Position numbers and translations under genes: made by a program. The notes below the pieces were generated by a model that saw only the letters and a list, made by a program, of their open reading frames with translations, made no database searches and was not told the origin of the DNA. Shown in pieces: positions 6,461 through 13,094 of a DNA stretch of 13,118 nucleotides. Source of the stretch: an uncultured Chlamydiae bacterium. GTDB lineage: Bacteria; Chlamydiota; Chlamydiia; Chlamydiales; SM23-39. Location: NCBI GenBank assembly GCA_903909295.1, contig CAIVVG010000010.1, forward strand, positions 1 to 13,118, written 5' to 3'. How positions within the stretch are numbered: position 1 is the stretch's first letter; the number at the start of each line of letters is the position of its first letter.

Positions 6461-7807
6461 TTACCTCCGATAGGCTTCAAGAGCTTCTTTGGCTGCCGTT
6501 TCATGATGGGTCATCGGAGCTGGATATTTTTTACATCCAGCGCGGTATTTTTCCTCATACCACGTATGAATAGATTTAGGCGGCAAATCGCGAAGCTCGG
6601 GAATCCATTGTTTAATATAAATACATTCTGGGTCGAATTTTTTCTGCTGATTCCACGGATTGAAAATACGAAAATAAGGTTGGGCGTCGCTTCCAGTACT
6701 AGCTACCCATTGCCAGTTCCCATTGTTCACAGCAGGGTCGTAATCGATCAAGGTTTGAGCGAAGTATTTTTCCCCCCATCTCCAATCGATATGTAAGTCC
6801 TTGATGAGAAATGAGGCTGCAATCATCCGAACGCGATTGTGCATAAAACCTGTTTGATTCATCTCTCTCATTCCCGCATCGACAATCGGGAAACCGGTAG
6901 ATCCCTCACACCATCGCTGATAAGCTTTTTGGTTCGAGGACCACTTGAGTTTATTGAATTTGGGGTGGAAAGCACCTTTAAAGACGTGCGGAAAGAAAAA
7001 TGCAATTGAGGTGAAAAAATCTCTCCAATAGAGAGAACGAATCAGTTCATGGTGCACACTTAACTTGTCGCAGATGGCCGCATAAACTTCGCGAGGGGAA
7101 CAGACGGTGAATTTTAGATAAGGGGACAGATGTGAGGAGCCCAGCCTCCCGCATTTGCCAAGAGAACCCAGTTTTTTGAGCAGTTTGAGAGCTTCCGACC
7201 TTCCTCCAACCAACCCATTTTCTACGGTTTGTCTCGGAAAGACCGACTTGTCTTCTGCGAAGGGAATCGATCCATGGAAGTAGTGGGTCGCTCGATTTTG
7301 CGCCGGAGGCAATACTTTCTGTTTCGAAGCATTGCGAAAATAGGGTGTGAAAATCGAGTAAGGTTTCCCGTCTTTTTTCAGAGTCTCTTCGGGTGGATGC
7401 AAGAGGGCGTCATCGAAAGAATAAAATGGAATCGAGCCCATTTTACAAACTTTCTCGAGCTTTTTGTCCCGTTGCTGGCTATAGGGTGTATAATCCCGAT
7501 TGACGATCAAAGCCTCGATCCCGAGTTTGCTCATACACTGGCGGACCACTTCCTCGGGGGTTCCCTTGAAAAAGAAAAGTTTCCCCCCTTTTTTCTTTAG
7601 TTGATTTTCGAGATCTTTGAGAGATTCAATCATAAATTTTAGGCAATGATCACTTCTAAAAGAGTTTTTCTCGATTTGTTCTGGCGTAAAGATAAACGCG
7701 GGAATGACCACTTCCGAAGATTCCAACGCAAAGATAAGCCCTGTGTTGTCCTCCAGTCGTAAATCACGCCTGAATAAAAAGAGGGACTTTTTAAATTTTT
7801 TTTTCAT
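6461..7807 (-). CDS. phrB: Class I deoxyribodipyrimidine photolyase
   Basis: Flavoprotein that uses blue light to split UV-induced pyrimidine dimers. It is 448 aa, normal for the class. The N-terminal antenna domain opens with LFLFRRDLRLEDN (residues 9-21). The FAD domain holds YWRDFF (260-265), WCEGSTGFPIVDAGM (299-313), MHNRVRM (322-328), DYDPAVNNGNWQWVAS and SDAQPYFRIFNP. By alignment with E. coli PhrB the electron-transfer tryptophans are kept (W289, W342, W365), as are the dimer-pocket tryptophans W261 and W367. E. coli W338 is replaced by F321, a conservative change. The ATG at 7807 is 2 nt after the upstream stop, with AAAAGGA spanning it. The in-frame start at 7879 lies inside the upstream gene and is rejected. 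Antenna chromophore type is undetermined. Photolyase is unusual for an intracellular bacterium and suggests exposure to light in an extracellular stage. Confidence 0.96.
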   Translation of the reverse strand: MKKKFKKSLFLFRRDLRLEDNTGLIFALESSEVVIPAFIFTPEQIEKNSFRSDHCLKFMIESLKDLENQLKKKGGKLFFFKGTPEEVVRQCMSKLGIEALIVNRDYTPYSQQRDKKLEKVCKMGSIPFYSFDDALLHPPEETLKKDGKPYSIFTPYFRNASKQKVLPPAQNRATHYFHGSIPFAEDKSVFPRQTVENGLVGGRSEALKLLKKLGSLGKCGRLGSSHLSPYLKFTVCSPREVYAAICDKLSVHHELIRSLYWRDFFTSIAFFFPHVFKGAFHPKFNKLKWSSNQKAYQRWCEGSTGFPIVDAGMREMNQTGFMHNRVRMIAASFLIKDLHIDWRWGEKYFAQTLIDYDPAVNNGNWQWVASTGSDAQPYFRIFNPWNQQKKFDPECIYIKQWIPELRDLPPKSIHTWYEEKYRAGCKKYPAPMTHHETAAKEALEAYRR

Positions 7808-7809
7808 TT

Positions 7810-9231
7810 TTATCCTTTTGCGAGGCGCTTTGCTAATCGGCTGAAAATGAGAACATGAAAAGGGTAGAGACCATACCAATAAAACCGGCCCCAGACCCCA
7901 TTGGGACGGAATGAGGCCGTTTGTTTCAATTGTTGAGGAAAGATCTCGAATTCAAGCCATGCCTCACCGGGCAATTTCATTTCAGCATAGAGGAGAAGGC
8001 GTCGATTTTTTTCATCCGCCAATAAAACACGCCAAAAATCGAGAGCGTCTCCTACTTTGAGCCGCGTCGGATGAGTTCTTCCTCGGCGAAGCCCAATACC
8101 TCCTACTAATTTATCAAAAAATCCCCTCAGTTTCCAAGCCCAAGTCATTGTGAGCCAACCCCGAGTTCCCCCCAGAGACCAAATCCGTTTTTGTACTTCT
8201 TCTACAGGGCAAGAAAAAGGGATGACCCTCCTATCGCTCAGGATGCCGAATCGAGGGACATGGACATAAATGGAAAGATCTGGATTCAAAGTAGAGCCGC
8301 TCAAAGTGTCTTTCCAGCTTGAAGGGACCCAATCTTCTTCGATGCGAGCGAAGGCGAGCTGTAACGCCTCTTGATAAGAGAGAAGTTTTTTGGGAAAAAT
8401 TGCTTGGATTCTATTTTCTTTGCAAACTGCGTTATTAATTAAACTATCGACCAGGAAACGGGCTAGTGAAAAGCTTGTGCTGGTCACGAAAAACAGCCAA
8501 TAGGAGGAGAGGCGCGGCGTAAGTACGGGGACCGTAAAAATTTTCCGTTTCAATCCTCGCATTTTAGCGAAATTTAATAGAAGATCTTTGTAGCTCATGA
8601 TATCAGGGCCTCCAATCTCAAAGGACTGGCCCAAGCAGGCAGGGTGACCTAAAACAAGCGTTAAATAGGCGAGGACGTCCCGTACGGCGATCGGTTGGGT
8701 GAGTTGTTTGAGCCATTTGGGAGCAATCATAATAGGGAGTTTTTCAACGAGGTCTCGGATAATCTCAAACGAAGCACTTCCCGAACCGACGATGATTCCA
8801 GCCATCAGAATGGTCACGGGAACTTTGCCCATCTTGAGAATTTCCCCCACCTTTTTTCTCGAAGTGAGGTGACGCGAAAGGTGAATTTCATTGGCAAGGC
8901 CACTTAAGTAAATGATTTGTTTTGCTTTTGTATTTCCCAATCGTTCCGCGAAATTTTTTGCAGAGGCAGCCTCCAATTCAGAAAATTTTTGCGAATAGCT
9001 CATAGAATGGACGAGATAGTAAGCGGCATCGATGTCAGTGGGGATTTGTAGCAAAGAAGAAGGGTTGAGAAGGTCCGCTTCAATGATGTGAAGTTGAGAT
9101 TGGACCTTCTCAGGGACAATCATTCGAGAGCGGCTTCTTACCAGAGCATAGATTTCATGCCCCTCATCTAGCAAGCGAGGTAGAAGGCGAGTGCCAATGT
9201 AGCCATTCGCTCCGGTCAGTAAAATTTTCAT
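7810..9231 (-). CDS. SDR-type NAD(P)-binding protein with C-terminal DUF2867 domain
   Basis: 473 aa in two parts. Residues 1-290 form an atypical short-chain dehydrogenase/epimerase (Rossmann) domain with GANGYIG at 7-13 and YYLVHSM. The segment SRHLTSRKKVGEIL replaces the classical YxxxK, and IIVGSGSASFEIIRDLVEKLP is characteristic of this subfamily. Residues about 325-470 match DUF2867, with WKLRGFFDKLVGG, HPTRLKVGDALDFWRV, AEMKLPGEAWLEFEI and a closing GRFYWYGLYPFHVLIFSRL. The substrate is unknown. The ATG at 9231 was chosen because AGAGGA upstream has correct spacing, whereas the ATG at 9237 abuts that site. It heads the photolyase operon, and its stop overlaps the photolyase ribosome binding site. 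I recall such genes occurring near photolyases in other bacteria, so a role in a light-response pathway is plausible but unproven. Confidence 0.92.
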   Translation of the reverse strand: MKILLTGANGYIGTRLLPRLLDEGHEIYALVRSRSRMIVPEKVQSQLHIIEADLLNPSSLLQIPTDIDAAYYLVHSMSYSQKFSELEAASAKNFAERLGNTKAKQIIYLSGLANEIHLSRHLTSRKKVGEILKMGKVPVTILMAGIIVGSGSASFEIIRDLVEKLPIMIAPKWLKQLTQPIAVRDVLAYLTLVLGHPACLGQSFEIGGPDIMSYKDLLLNFAKMRGLKRKIFTVPVLTPRLSSYWLFFVTSTSFSLARFLVDSLINNAVCKENRIQAIFPKKLLSYQEALQLAFARIEEDWVPSSWKDTLSGSTLNPDLSIYVHVPRFGILSDRRVIPFSCPVEEVQKRIWSLGGTRGWLTMTWAWKLRGFFDKLVGGIGLRRGRTHPTRLKVGDALDFWRVLLADEKNRRLLLYAEMKLPGEAWLEFEIFPQQLKQTASFRPNGVWGRFYWYGLYPFHVLIFSRLAKRLAKG

Positions 9232-9260
9232 AGCCATTCCTCTAAAGTAGACTAGCTATC

Positions 9261-9288
9261 GGTATATTTTCACCACAATATCGGACAA
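9261..9288 (-). promoter_or_regulatory. Candidate promoter of the epimerase-photolyase operon
   Basis: On the minus strand, TTGTCC (9283-9288) and TATACC (9261-9266) are separated by 16 bp and lie 30 bp before the ATG at 9231. The -35 is good at its first four positions and the -10 is fair. No other promoter-like pair nearer the gene was seen. Confidence 0.4.
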
Positions 9289-9300
9289 TTGCATTTTTTT

Positions 9301-9539
9301 TGCATCCCAGTAGTCCGCAAATGGTCCACGGAATAGAAGAACTTCTTCCTGAAGAAGGAAGAAGATTCTCCGACTGTCAGGGGGCGGCAAGTTCCCGCCG
9401 CAGCTTAATAGATAGCTCGGCTAACTCGGCCTTGAAAGGCCAAGATTGCGCTCGAGCGCAGTTCAAGCTAAGACTTGAACTTATTCACCCTAAAAGATAT
9501 GTCCTCAAAATAGGGCCGATTTTAAAGCAGGGATATTCT
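9301..9539 (+). other. Hairpin-rich leader region upstream of the MscS-type gene
   Basis: About 240 bp between divergent genes contains successive inverted repeats. There is a 9-bp stem at 9342-9364 (CTTCTTCCT / AGGAAGAAG, 5-nt loop). A GC stem lies at 9383-9399, and a short stem GGCCT-TGAA-AGGCC at 9429-9442. A perfect 14-bp palindrome lies at 9447-9460. A perfect 7-bp stem with 6-nt loop follows at 9461-9480 (GTTCAAG / CTTGAAC). The last three are nearly contiguous. This could be a structured RNA leader, a small RNA gene, or operator sites. It does not match tRNA, tmRNA, SRP RNA or RNase P RNA as I know them. An in-frame open extension of the channel gene crosses it, but I do not think it is coding. 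Confidence 0.45.
9475..9503 (+). promoter_or_regulatory. Weak candidate promoter for the MscS-type gene
   Basis: TTGAAC (9475-9480), a 17-bp spacer and TATGTC (9498-9503) lie about 35 bp before the ATG at 9540. The -35 box is the right arm of the 9461-9480 inverted repeat, which could be an operator. The -10 is poor, so the assignment is tentative. Confidence 0.25.
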
Positions 9540-10895
9540 ATGAGGGTTTTTCTTTTTTCTATGCTTGCTATCCCTCTTCTTGTCTTTGGTCAGCAAGATT
9601 CCAAAGAGGAGATTCCCTCCCAGGCTGCAGAAAAAATCGAAGTCAAACCGGTCACTCAGGATAGTGAAATTCAAAAACGTCTGGAAGATATCCTCAATGC
9701 AACAGGCTGGTTTACAGCAGTGTATGTCGAGGTGAAAGAAGGTGTTGTCTTCCTGTCCGGCAATACGAAAAACGAGGAATTTAAGAAATGGGCTGGCAAT
9801 TTAGCGAGAAACACACAAAACGTGGTAGCCGTTGTAAATAAGATTGAGGTGATTGAACCCTCTCTCACTGATTTTAGCATCATTACGCAAATCCTTAAGA
9901 GTCACTGGCGCGGTTTTGTTAAATCCCTTCCTTCCATGATTATTGGAATCATCATTTTGATCGCTGCTTGGGGGCTAGCTCGGTTAGGATCTTGGATGAC
10001 GCGGGCTTTGCTTCGCCGCAAATTCCGCAAATCGCTATTGCAAGATGTGATTGCGCGTGGCGTTGGGATCCTCATTTTCCTTCTGGGAGTTTATCTTATT
10101 TTTGAGATCGCCGACCTGACTGGCGCGGCTTTAACCATCATTAGCGGAACTGGTTTGCTGGGCATCATTTTAGGAATTGCTTTCCGAGATATCACGGAGA
10201 ACTTTTTGGCGAGTATCTTGCTCAGCATACATAACCCATTTCAAACGGGCGATCTAGTTGAGATTGCGGGGTTTACTGGTTATGTGCAGGGACTCACAAT
10301 GAGAGTGACTCTTTTGATGTCGTTGGATGGCAATCACATTCAGATTCCAAACTCGATTGTGTATAAAAGCAACATCCGTAACTATACGAGCAATCCGAAT
10401 CGGCGCGAGGAGTTTTTGGTCGGCATAGGCTATGACGACACAATTTCTCAAGCTCAAGAGATTGCGTTAAACGTCCTAGAAAAACATGAAGCTGTGCTCA
10501 AAGACCCTGAACCCTGGGTTTTGGTGGATAGTTTGGGTAAAGCGACCATCAATCTGCGCGTCTATTTCTGGTTAGATGGCAGCCAACATAGCTGGCTGAA
10601 GGTGCGATCGTCAGTCATCCGTTTAGTGAAGCGAGCTTTTCAGGCAGAGGGAATTTCTATGCCAGATGAAGCGCGCGAAGTCATTTTCCCAAAAGGCATT
10701 TCAGTTCAAATGCTCGAGTCAGAAGAGGGGAAAGCAATGTCCGAAAAGGCCGTCCCAAAAGAACCTGAAAACATAGCTACGGACAGTGAGTCAGGACTTC
10801 GGAGTGAAGCCGCAGAAATTAAGGAACAGGGAAAGCAAGCTCGACTTCCGGAAGGGGGAGAGAATTTCTTAGCCCCTGCACACAACAAAACTTAA
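9540..10895 (+). CDS. BON-domain MscS-family mechanosensitive channel
   Basis: 451 aa inner-membrane protein expected to open under membrane tension and relieve osmotic stress. Residues 1-17 are a signal peptide (MRVFLFSMLAIPLLVFG), the reason I start here; AGGGA lies upstream. Residues about 40-105 resemble a BON domain (LEDILNATGWFTAVYVEVKEGVVFLSG), placed before the membrane part and so probably periplasmic. Membrane segments lie at about 132-150 and 172-195. The pore helix 196-232 has the MscS pattern, GTGLLGIILGIAFRDITENFLASILL. A beta domain follows, with PFQTGDLVEIAGFTGYVQGLTMRVTLL and HIQIPNSIVY. Then comes an alpha/beta C-terminal domain to about 385. A polar, charged tail of some 60 residues (390-451) has low complexity. 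It is divergent from the photolyase operon and no convincing terminator follows. Confidence 0.93.
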   Translation: MRVFLFSMLAIPLLVFGQQDSKEEIPSQAAEKIEVKPVTQDSEIQKRLEDILNATGWFTAVYVEVKEGVVFLSGNTKNEEFKKWAGNLARNTQNVVAVVNKIEVIEPSLTDFSIITQILKSHWRGFVKSLPSMIIGIIILIAAWGLARLGSWMTRALLRRKFRKSLLQDVIARGVGILIFLLGVYLIFEIADLTGAALTIISGTGLLGIILGIAFRDITENFLASILLSIHNPFQTGDLVEIAGFTGYVQGLTMRVTLLMSLDGNHIQIPNSIVYKSNIRNYTSNPNRREEFLVGIGYDDTISQAQEIALNVLEKHEAVLKDPEPWVLVDSLGKATINLRVYFWLDGSQHSWLKVRSSVIRLVKRAFQAEGISMPDEAREVIFPKGISVQMLESEEGKAMSEKAVPKEPENIATDSESGLRSEAAEIKEQGKQARLPEGGENFLAPAHNKT

Positions 10896-10977
10896 ATCAA
10901 ATCCAGATTTTGGGGTCCACTATCACTTTTCTGAAACAACATTTCCCGTTCTATTCAGTTTTTCCAATTGATATGCC

Positions 10978-11062
10978 GGACTCGGTTATTAGCTTGGAAT
11001 TTGTGGGGTTTAAAGATGGGCCGCTCTGATGCCCCGAAAATTCCAAGTCCATGGCCGAGTCC
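10978..11062. repeat. 31-bp imperfect inverted repeat between mscS-type gene and rhuM remnant
   Basis: The arms 10978-11008 and 11032-11062 match at 24 of 31 positions after inversion. They include an outer perfect 8-bp block (GGACTCGG / CCGAGTCC) and an inner CTTGGAATTT block of 10 bp followed by GGGG. The loop is 23 nt. It lies at the converging ends of the channel gene and the minus-strand remnant. There is no T-run on either strand, so it is not a standard terminator. It may be an insertion-element remnant. Confidence 0.5.
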
Positions 11063-11342
11063 TGTATAAAACAGGCAAGCGAGAAACCGGCGAACCATCA
11101 GAGTCAATGCTTGTGGCATAGATATCGAGGAGTTTGCGCCAGAATACTTTTTCGGAGGAGCGGATATCTCTGATCCTGGCCAAAAGTGCAGTGAAATAGT
11201 TTCCGCCGCCGTTTCTTTTAAGTCGTTCATCTAGCTCACACAGCTGTGCTTGGCTCAACCAATTCCCATTAAACTCATCGAGAGGATGATCCACCTTGAT
11301 CCCGTCATCTTGTGGTTGAATAGAAAAAATCAACGCATGCAT
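11010..11342 (-). pseudogene. RhuM-family (virulence/phage-type DNA-binding) protein remnant with internal deletion
   Basis: The reading frame encodes 110 aa that fit the RhuM family in two separated pieces. Residues about 4-37 (LIFSIQPQDDGIKVD ... WLSQAQLCEL) match the family's N-terminal start. Residues 38-80 (DERLKRNGGGNYFTALLARI, then RDIRSSEKVFWRKLLDIYATSID) match its conserved central block. In full-length members, from memory, roughly 90 residues lie between LCEL and DERL. Here they are fused in frame near position 11231, beside a 10-bp palindrome (11239-11248). After YATSID the family continuation (YDP..FF..VQNKMH) is lost and the sequence runs out-of-family to a stop. There is no ribosome binding site, and the frame overlaps the protease-like gene by 38 nt. 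I read it as a non-functional relic of a horizontally acquired gene. Confidence 0.78.
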
Positions 11343-12294
11343 CGATCATCCGCGATAGGAGAGGTTGATGAGGCGGCTCGATGAAGACTGTTTTGTTCTC
11401 AAAGTCGAGAGCAACGGCGTACTGACGAAAGAAATCTATGCCGAGGATGCCGTCGACCGTCAAATGTTCGGGAAACTCGAACAAGACAAAGTCCCAATCG
11501 CCGAAATCTTGGTTTCCAATCATGAATTTGTGACTGGTATAGCTCCATTTTCCTGGAGCGAATTCTTCGGCCTGCGAAGGATCGATCAGAGACCTTTTAA
11601 GAACGGAAGTATCAGCGCCTGTATCCAGCAGGAATTTTTTCATCCCAAGATCTGTCTCAATAGAGATCAAAATCCCATTTTTTTGTAGATCCAGAGGCAC
11701 TTCAATAAAGCCATCTAAACAGCCCTTTTTCAGTTTTTTTAATTCTTCCCTATTTTTTGCTAGGTAAAACGCAGAGTGGGGAAAGTCAAATAAGCAGTTA
11801 AACGGTAGTAGGATAGCTCCCCCTACTTTGCCGCTTAAGTGTTCCAACGTTTTCTTTGTCTTTGGATTGATTGTGTCTGAAGGCCATAGTCTACTGCCCT
11901 TGAGGACAAACTCGAGACTTTCCTCTTGTATGGGTACCCCAGTAAGTTTTAGGTGGCCAATGTGTATAGACGACTGAAGGGTAAATCGAGGGGATAGATA
12001 ACGATGGCCATGAATATCGAACGATTCAACCGATCCGGCCGGTTCTTTGTGTTGAACCCGTTCTAATACTTCTTGTCGCAGTCCCAAATTATATGTTCCT
12101 GAATCAAGCAGTAATGAGCAGCGTTGTCCATCGATGGTTAGGTCAATTACTGGTATATGATCAGCAGTAAGAAAATGGACAGGTATGCGAATGGCGTGAA
12201 TAGCGGCCACATCTGTATGAGAACGAAAATAAAAAAAACAAGAGAACCCCACTATGGCCGTAAAAATCAGTAGGAAGGTTCCCTTGTATCTCAT
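11305..12294 (-). CDS. Membrane-anchored protein with two aspartic-protease (D-S/T-G) motifs
   Basis: 329 aa. Residues 5-23 form a single hydrophobic segment after a basic start, so the rest probably faces the periplasm. Two retropepsin-like halves are visible. The first has LLLDSGTYN (D64) and later VGGAILLPFNCLFDF (157-171). The second has FLLDTGADTSVL (D224) and VDGILGIDFFRQYAVALDF (280-298). In each half the D-[ST]-G and the hydrophobic-Gly motif are in the expected order and spacing, so the chain could fold as a pepsin-like pair of lobes. Activity is not shown, and Y68 in place of A/S in the first motif may weaken it. The last 15 or so residues overlap the rhuM remnant and may be acquired. 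The ATG at 12294 has GGAAAA upstream and lies 9 nt after an in-frame stop at 12304-12306 that would end the neighbouring gene in its other frame. Confidence 0.82.
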   Translation of the reverse strand: MRYKGTFLLIFTAIVGFSCFFYFRSHTDVAAIHAIRIPVHFLTADHIPVIDLTIDGQRCSLLLDSGTYNLGLRQEVLERVQHKEPAGSVESFDIHGHRYLSPRFTLQSSIHIGHLKLTGVPIQEESLEFVLKGSRLWPSDTINPKTKKTLEHLSGKVGGAILLPFNCLFDFPHSAFYLAKNREELKKLKKGCLDGFIEVPLDLQKNGILISIETDLGMKKFLLDTGADTSVLKRSLIDPSQAEEFAPGKWSYTSHKFMIGNQDFGDWDFVLFEFPEHLTVDGILGIDFFRQYAVALDFENKTVFIEPPHQPLLSRMIDACVDFFYSTTR

Positions 12295-12303
12295 GTTTTC
12301 CGT

Positions 12304-12391
12304 CTAGTTTTTTGACTTCGCATCCGTATTAGATGAGTCTTTTGTTTTGTCTACTTCCTGTGAGCTATTATTAGAGCTGCTGTTATTGGAG
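12304..12391 (-). pseudogene. Possible displaced C-terminal tail of the 12392-12742 gene
   Basis: In the frame offset from the upstream gene, this stretch encodes an Asn/Ser/Lys-rich tail ending SSNTDAKSKN and a TAG at 12304-12306. It continues the composition of the residues just before the upstream stop. Its end falls 9 nt from the next ATG, the normal spacing in this operon style. No start codon or ribosome binding site of its own exists, so it is proposed only as a frameshifted extension. Confidence 0.4.
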
Positions 12392-12742
12392 TTACTTGCT
12401 CGAGTTGTCCTTGTCAGAAAAATCCCAGTCGACATGAAATTCGACGTGTCCCTCATAGTGTCCATCGTCGCGAAGGCCACCACCGCCGCTAATACCACCA
12501 CGATCAGGCTTTGACATGAGCGGCTTGAAGTGCGGTGCGGCATGATGGGCAGCAGCAGCGCCGTTTCTCCATCGGGCACAACGAACCGGTCTGACGGATA
12601 CATCAGATTGTGTTTGCAGTACGGAAGCCGCAGCTTCGTTGCTTTGCTCAGCCATCTCTCTGATGTCGGACTCTGACAAAGTTGCATTCATGGATTCTTC
12701 GGTGTACTCACCACTACAATCAGAAACAGCCTCGATTGACAT
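12392..12742 (-). CDS. Hypothetical protein, probably frameshifted near its 3' end
   Basis: 116 aa, not recognised. The ATG at 12742 has a good GAGGT about 7 nt upstream and a promoter-like sequence beyond. The N-terminal half is acidic and polar (residues 1-50), rich in Ser and Glu. The middle is Ala/His-rich (AAAAHHAAPHFKPLM). It is followed by a Gly-rich run (RGGISGGGGLRDDGHYEGH) and VEFHVDWDFSDKDNSSK. No signal peptide, membrane segment or known motif was seen. After the stop at 12392, the +/-1 frame stays open to 12304 and reads SNSNNSSSNNSSQEVDKTKD, the same Asn/Ser/Asp-rich character as the preceding DKDNSSK. A single-base change would join them to give an end 9 nt before the protease-like gene. 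The gene may be real and recently broken, or simply end early. Confidence 0.6.
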   Translation of the reverse strand: MSIEAVSDCSGEYTEESMNATLSESDIREMAEQSNEAAASVLQTQSDVSVRPVRCARWRNGAAAAHHAAPHFKPLMSKPDRGGISGGGGLRDDGHYEGHVEFHVDWDFSDKDNSSK

Positions 12743-12841
12743 AACTTACCTCATTTGCTTTATGGTTCACCCATGTCGGCTTTACTGCGACACGCTACTT
12801 TTGAGCCCCTTCATCAAGGAGGCCTCAAAAATAAGGTTATG

Positions 12842-12871
12842 CTTATAGTCGCGCGACGATTTTTTTGCCAA
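12842..12871 (-). promoter_or_regulatory. Candidate promoter with palindromic spacer, for the hypothetical-protease pair
   Basis: On the minus strand TTGGCA (12866-12871) and TATAAG (12842-12847) are separated by 18 bp. Within the spacer is a perfect 10-bp palindrome, GTCGCGCGAC (12848-12857), that could bind a dimeric regulator. The distance to the ATG at 12742 leaves a leader of roughly 90 nt. It is inferred from sequence only. Confidence 0.4.
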
Positions 12872-12899
12872 GCAAAATTTGTAGACTCGTGGCTCTTAG

Positions 12900-13094
12900 A
12901 GCAAGAACATCCTCATTCAACTAACAGTCGAAGATATATCTCCTGAAGGAGTGAAAGAATTTTTACTGACAATAGAATCGAAACGTCAATGTAGCTTCCC
13001 CACCCGTAACCAGCGATTAGCGGCGATTCACGTTTTTGCCCAATTTGTGGGTCTTCACAGTTCCGAACACGTCGAGTGGTATCGACTGGAGTGA
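12900..13094 (+). pseudogene. Tyrosine recombinase (XerC-like) N-terminal domain remnant
   Basis: The plus strand, between a TAG at 12897-12899 and a TGA at 13092-13094, encodes 64 residues. They include LTVEDISPEGVKEFLLTIES followed by TRNQRLAAIHVFAQFVGLHS and SEHVEWYR. This is the SAM-like N-terminal DNA-binding region of phage-type integrases, where 'TRNQRLAAIH.FF..' is highly characteristic. The preceding part of that domain is missing or out of frame, and the catalytic domain (R...HxxR...Y) is absent. There is no start codon or ribosome binding site. It is a fragment of a former mobile element. Upstream (12743-12899) I see no other gene, only a promoter-like sequence of the opposite strand; downstream (13095-13118) nothing is recognised. 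Confidence 0.7.

Noticed and set aside
7808..7879. Longer photolyase start at 7879
   Set aside because: It lies within the upstream gene. The ATG at 7807 has a correctly placed ribosome binding site and begins just before the conserved LFLFRRDLRL segment.
9361..9480. tRNA or tmRNA in the hairpin region (GTTCAAG resembles a T-loop)
   Set aside because: No acceptor stem, anticodon arm or CCA-side pairing can be assembled around it.
9300..9539. 80-codon open N-terminal extension of the MscS-type gene
   Set aside because: The extension crosses the hairpin region, has no conserved features, and would bury a clear signal peptide starting at 9540.
10896..10925. AAATC-CA-GATTT stem after the channel gene as a terminator
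   Set aside because: It is a 5-bp AT stem with a 2-nt loop and no T-run.
10955..11230. Minus-strand 91-aa frame overlapping the rhuM remnant
   Set aside because: I tested it as the displaced C-terminus of RhuM, but no family motif appears. It is a shadow frame.
11365..11688. Plus-strand 107-aa frame opposite the protease-like gene
   Set aside because: It is antisense to the D-T-G lobe and has no supporting start signal.
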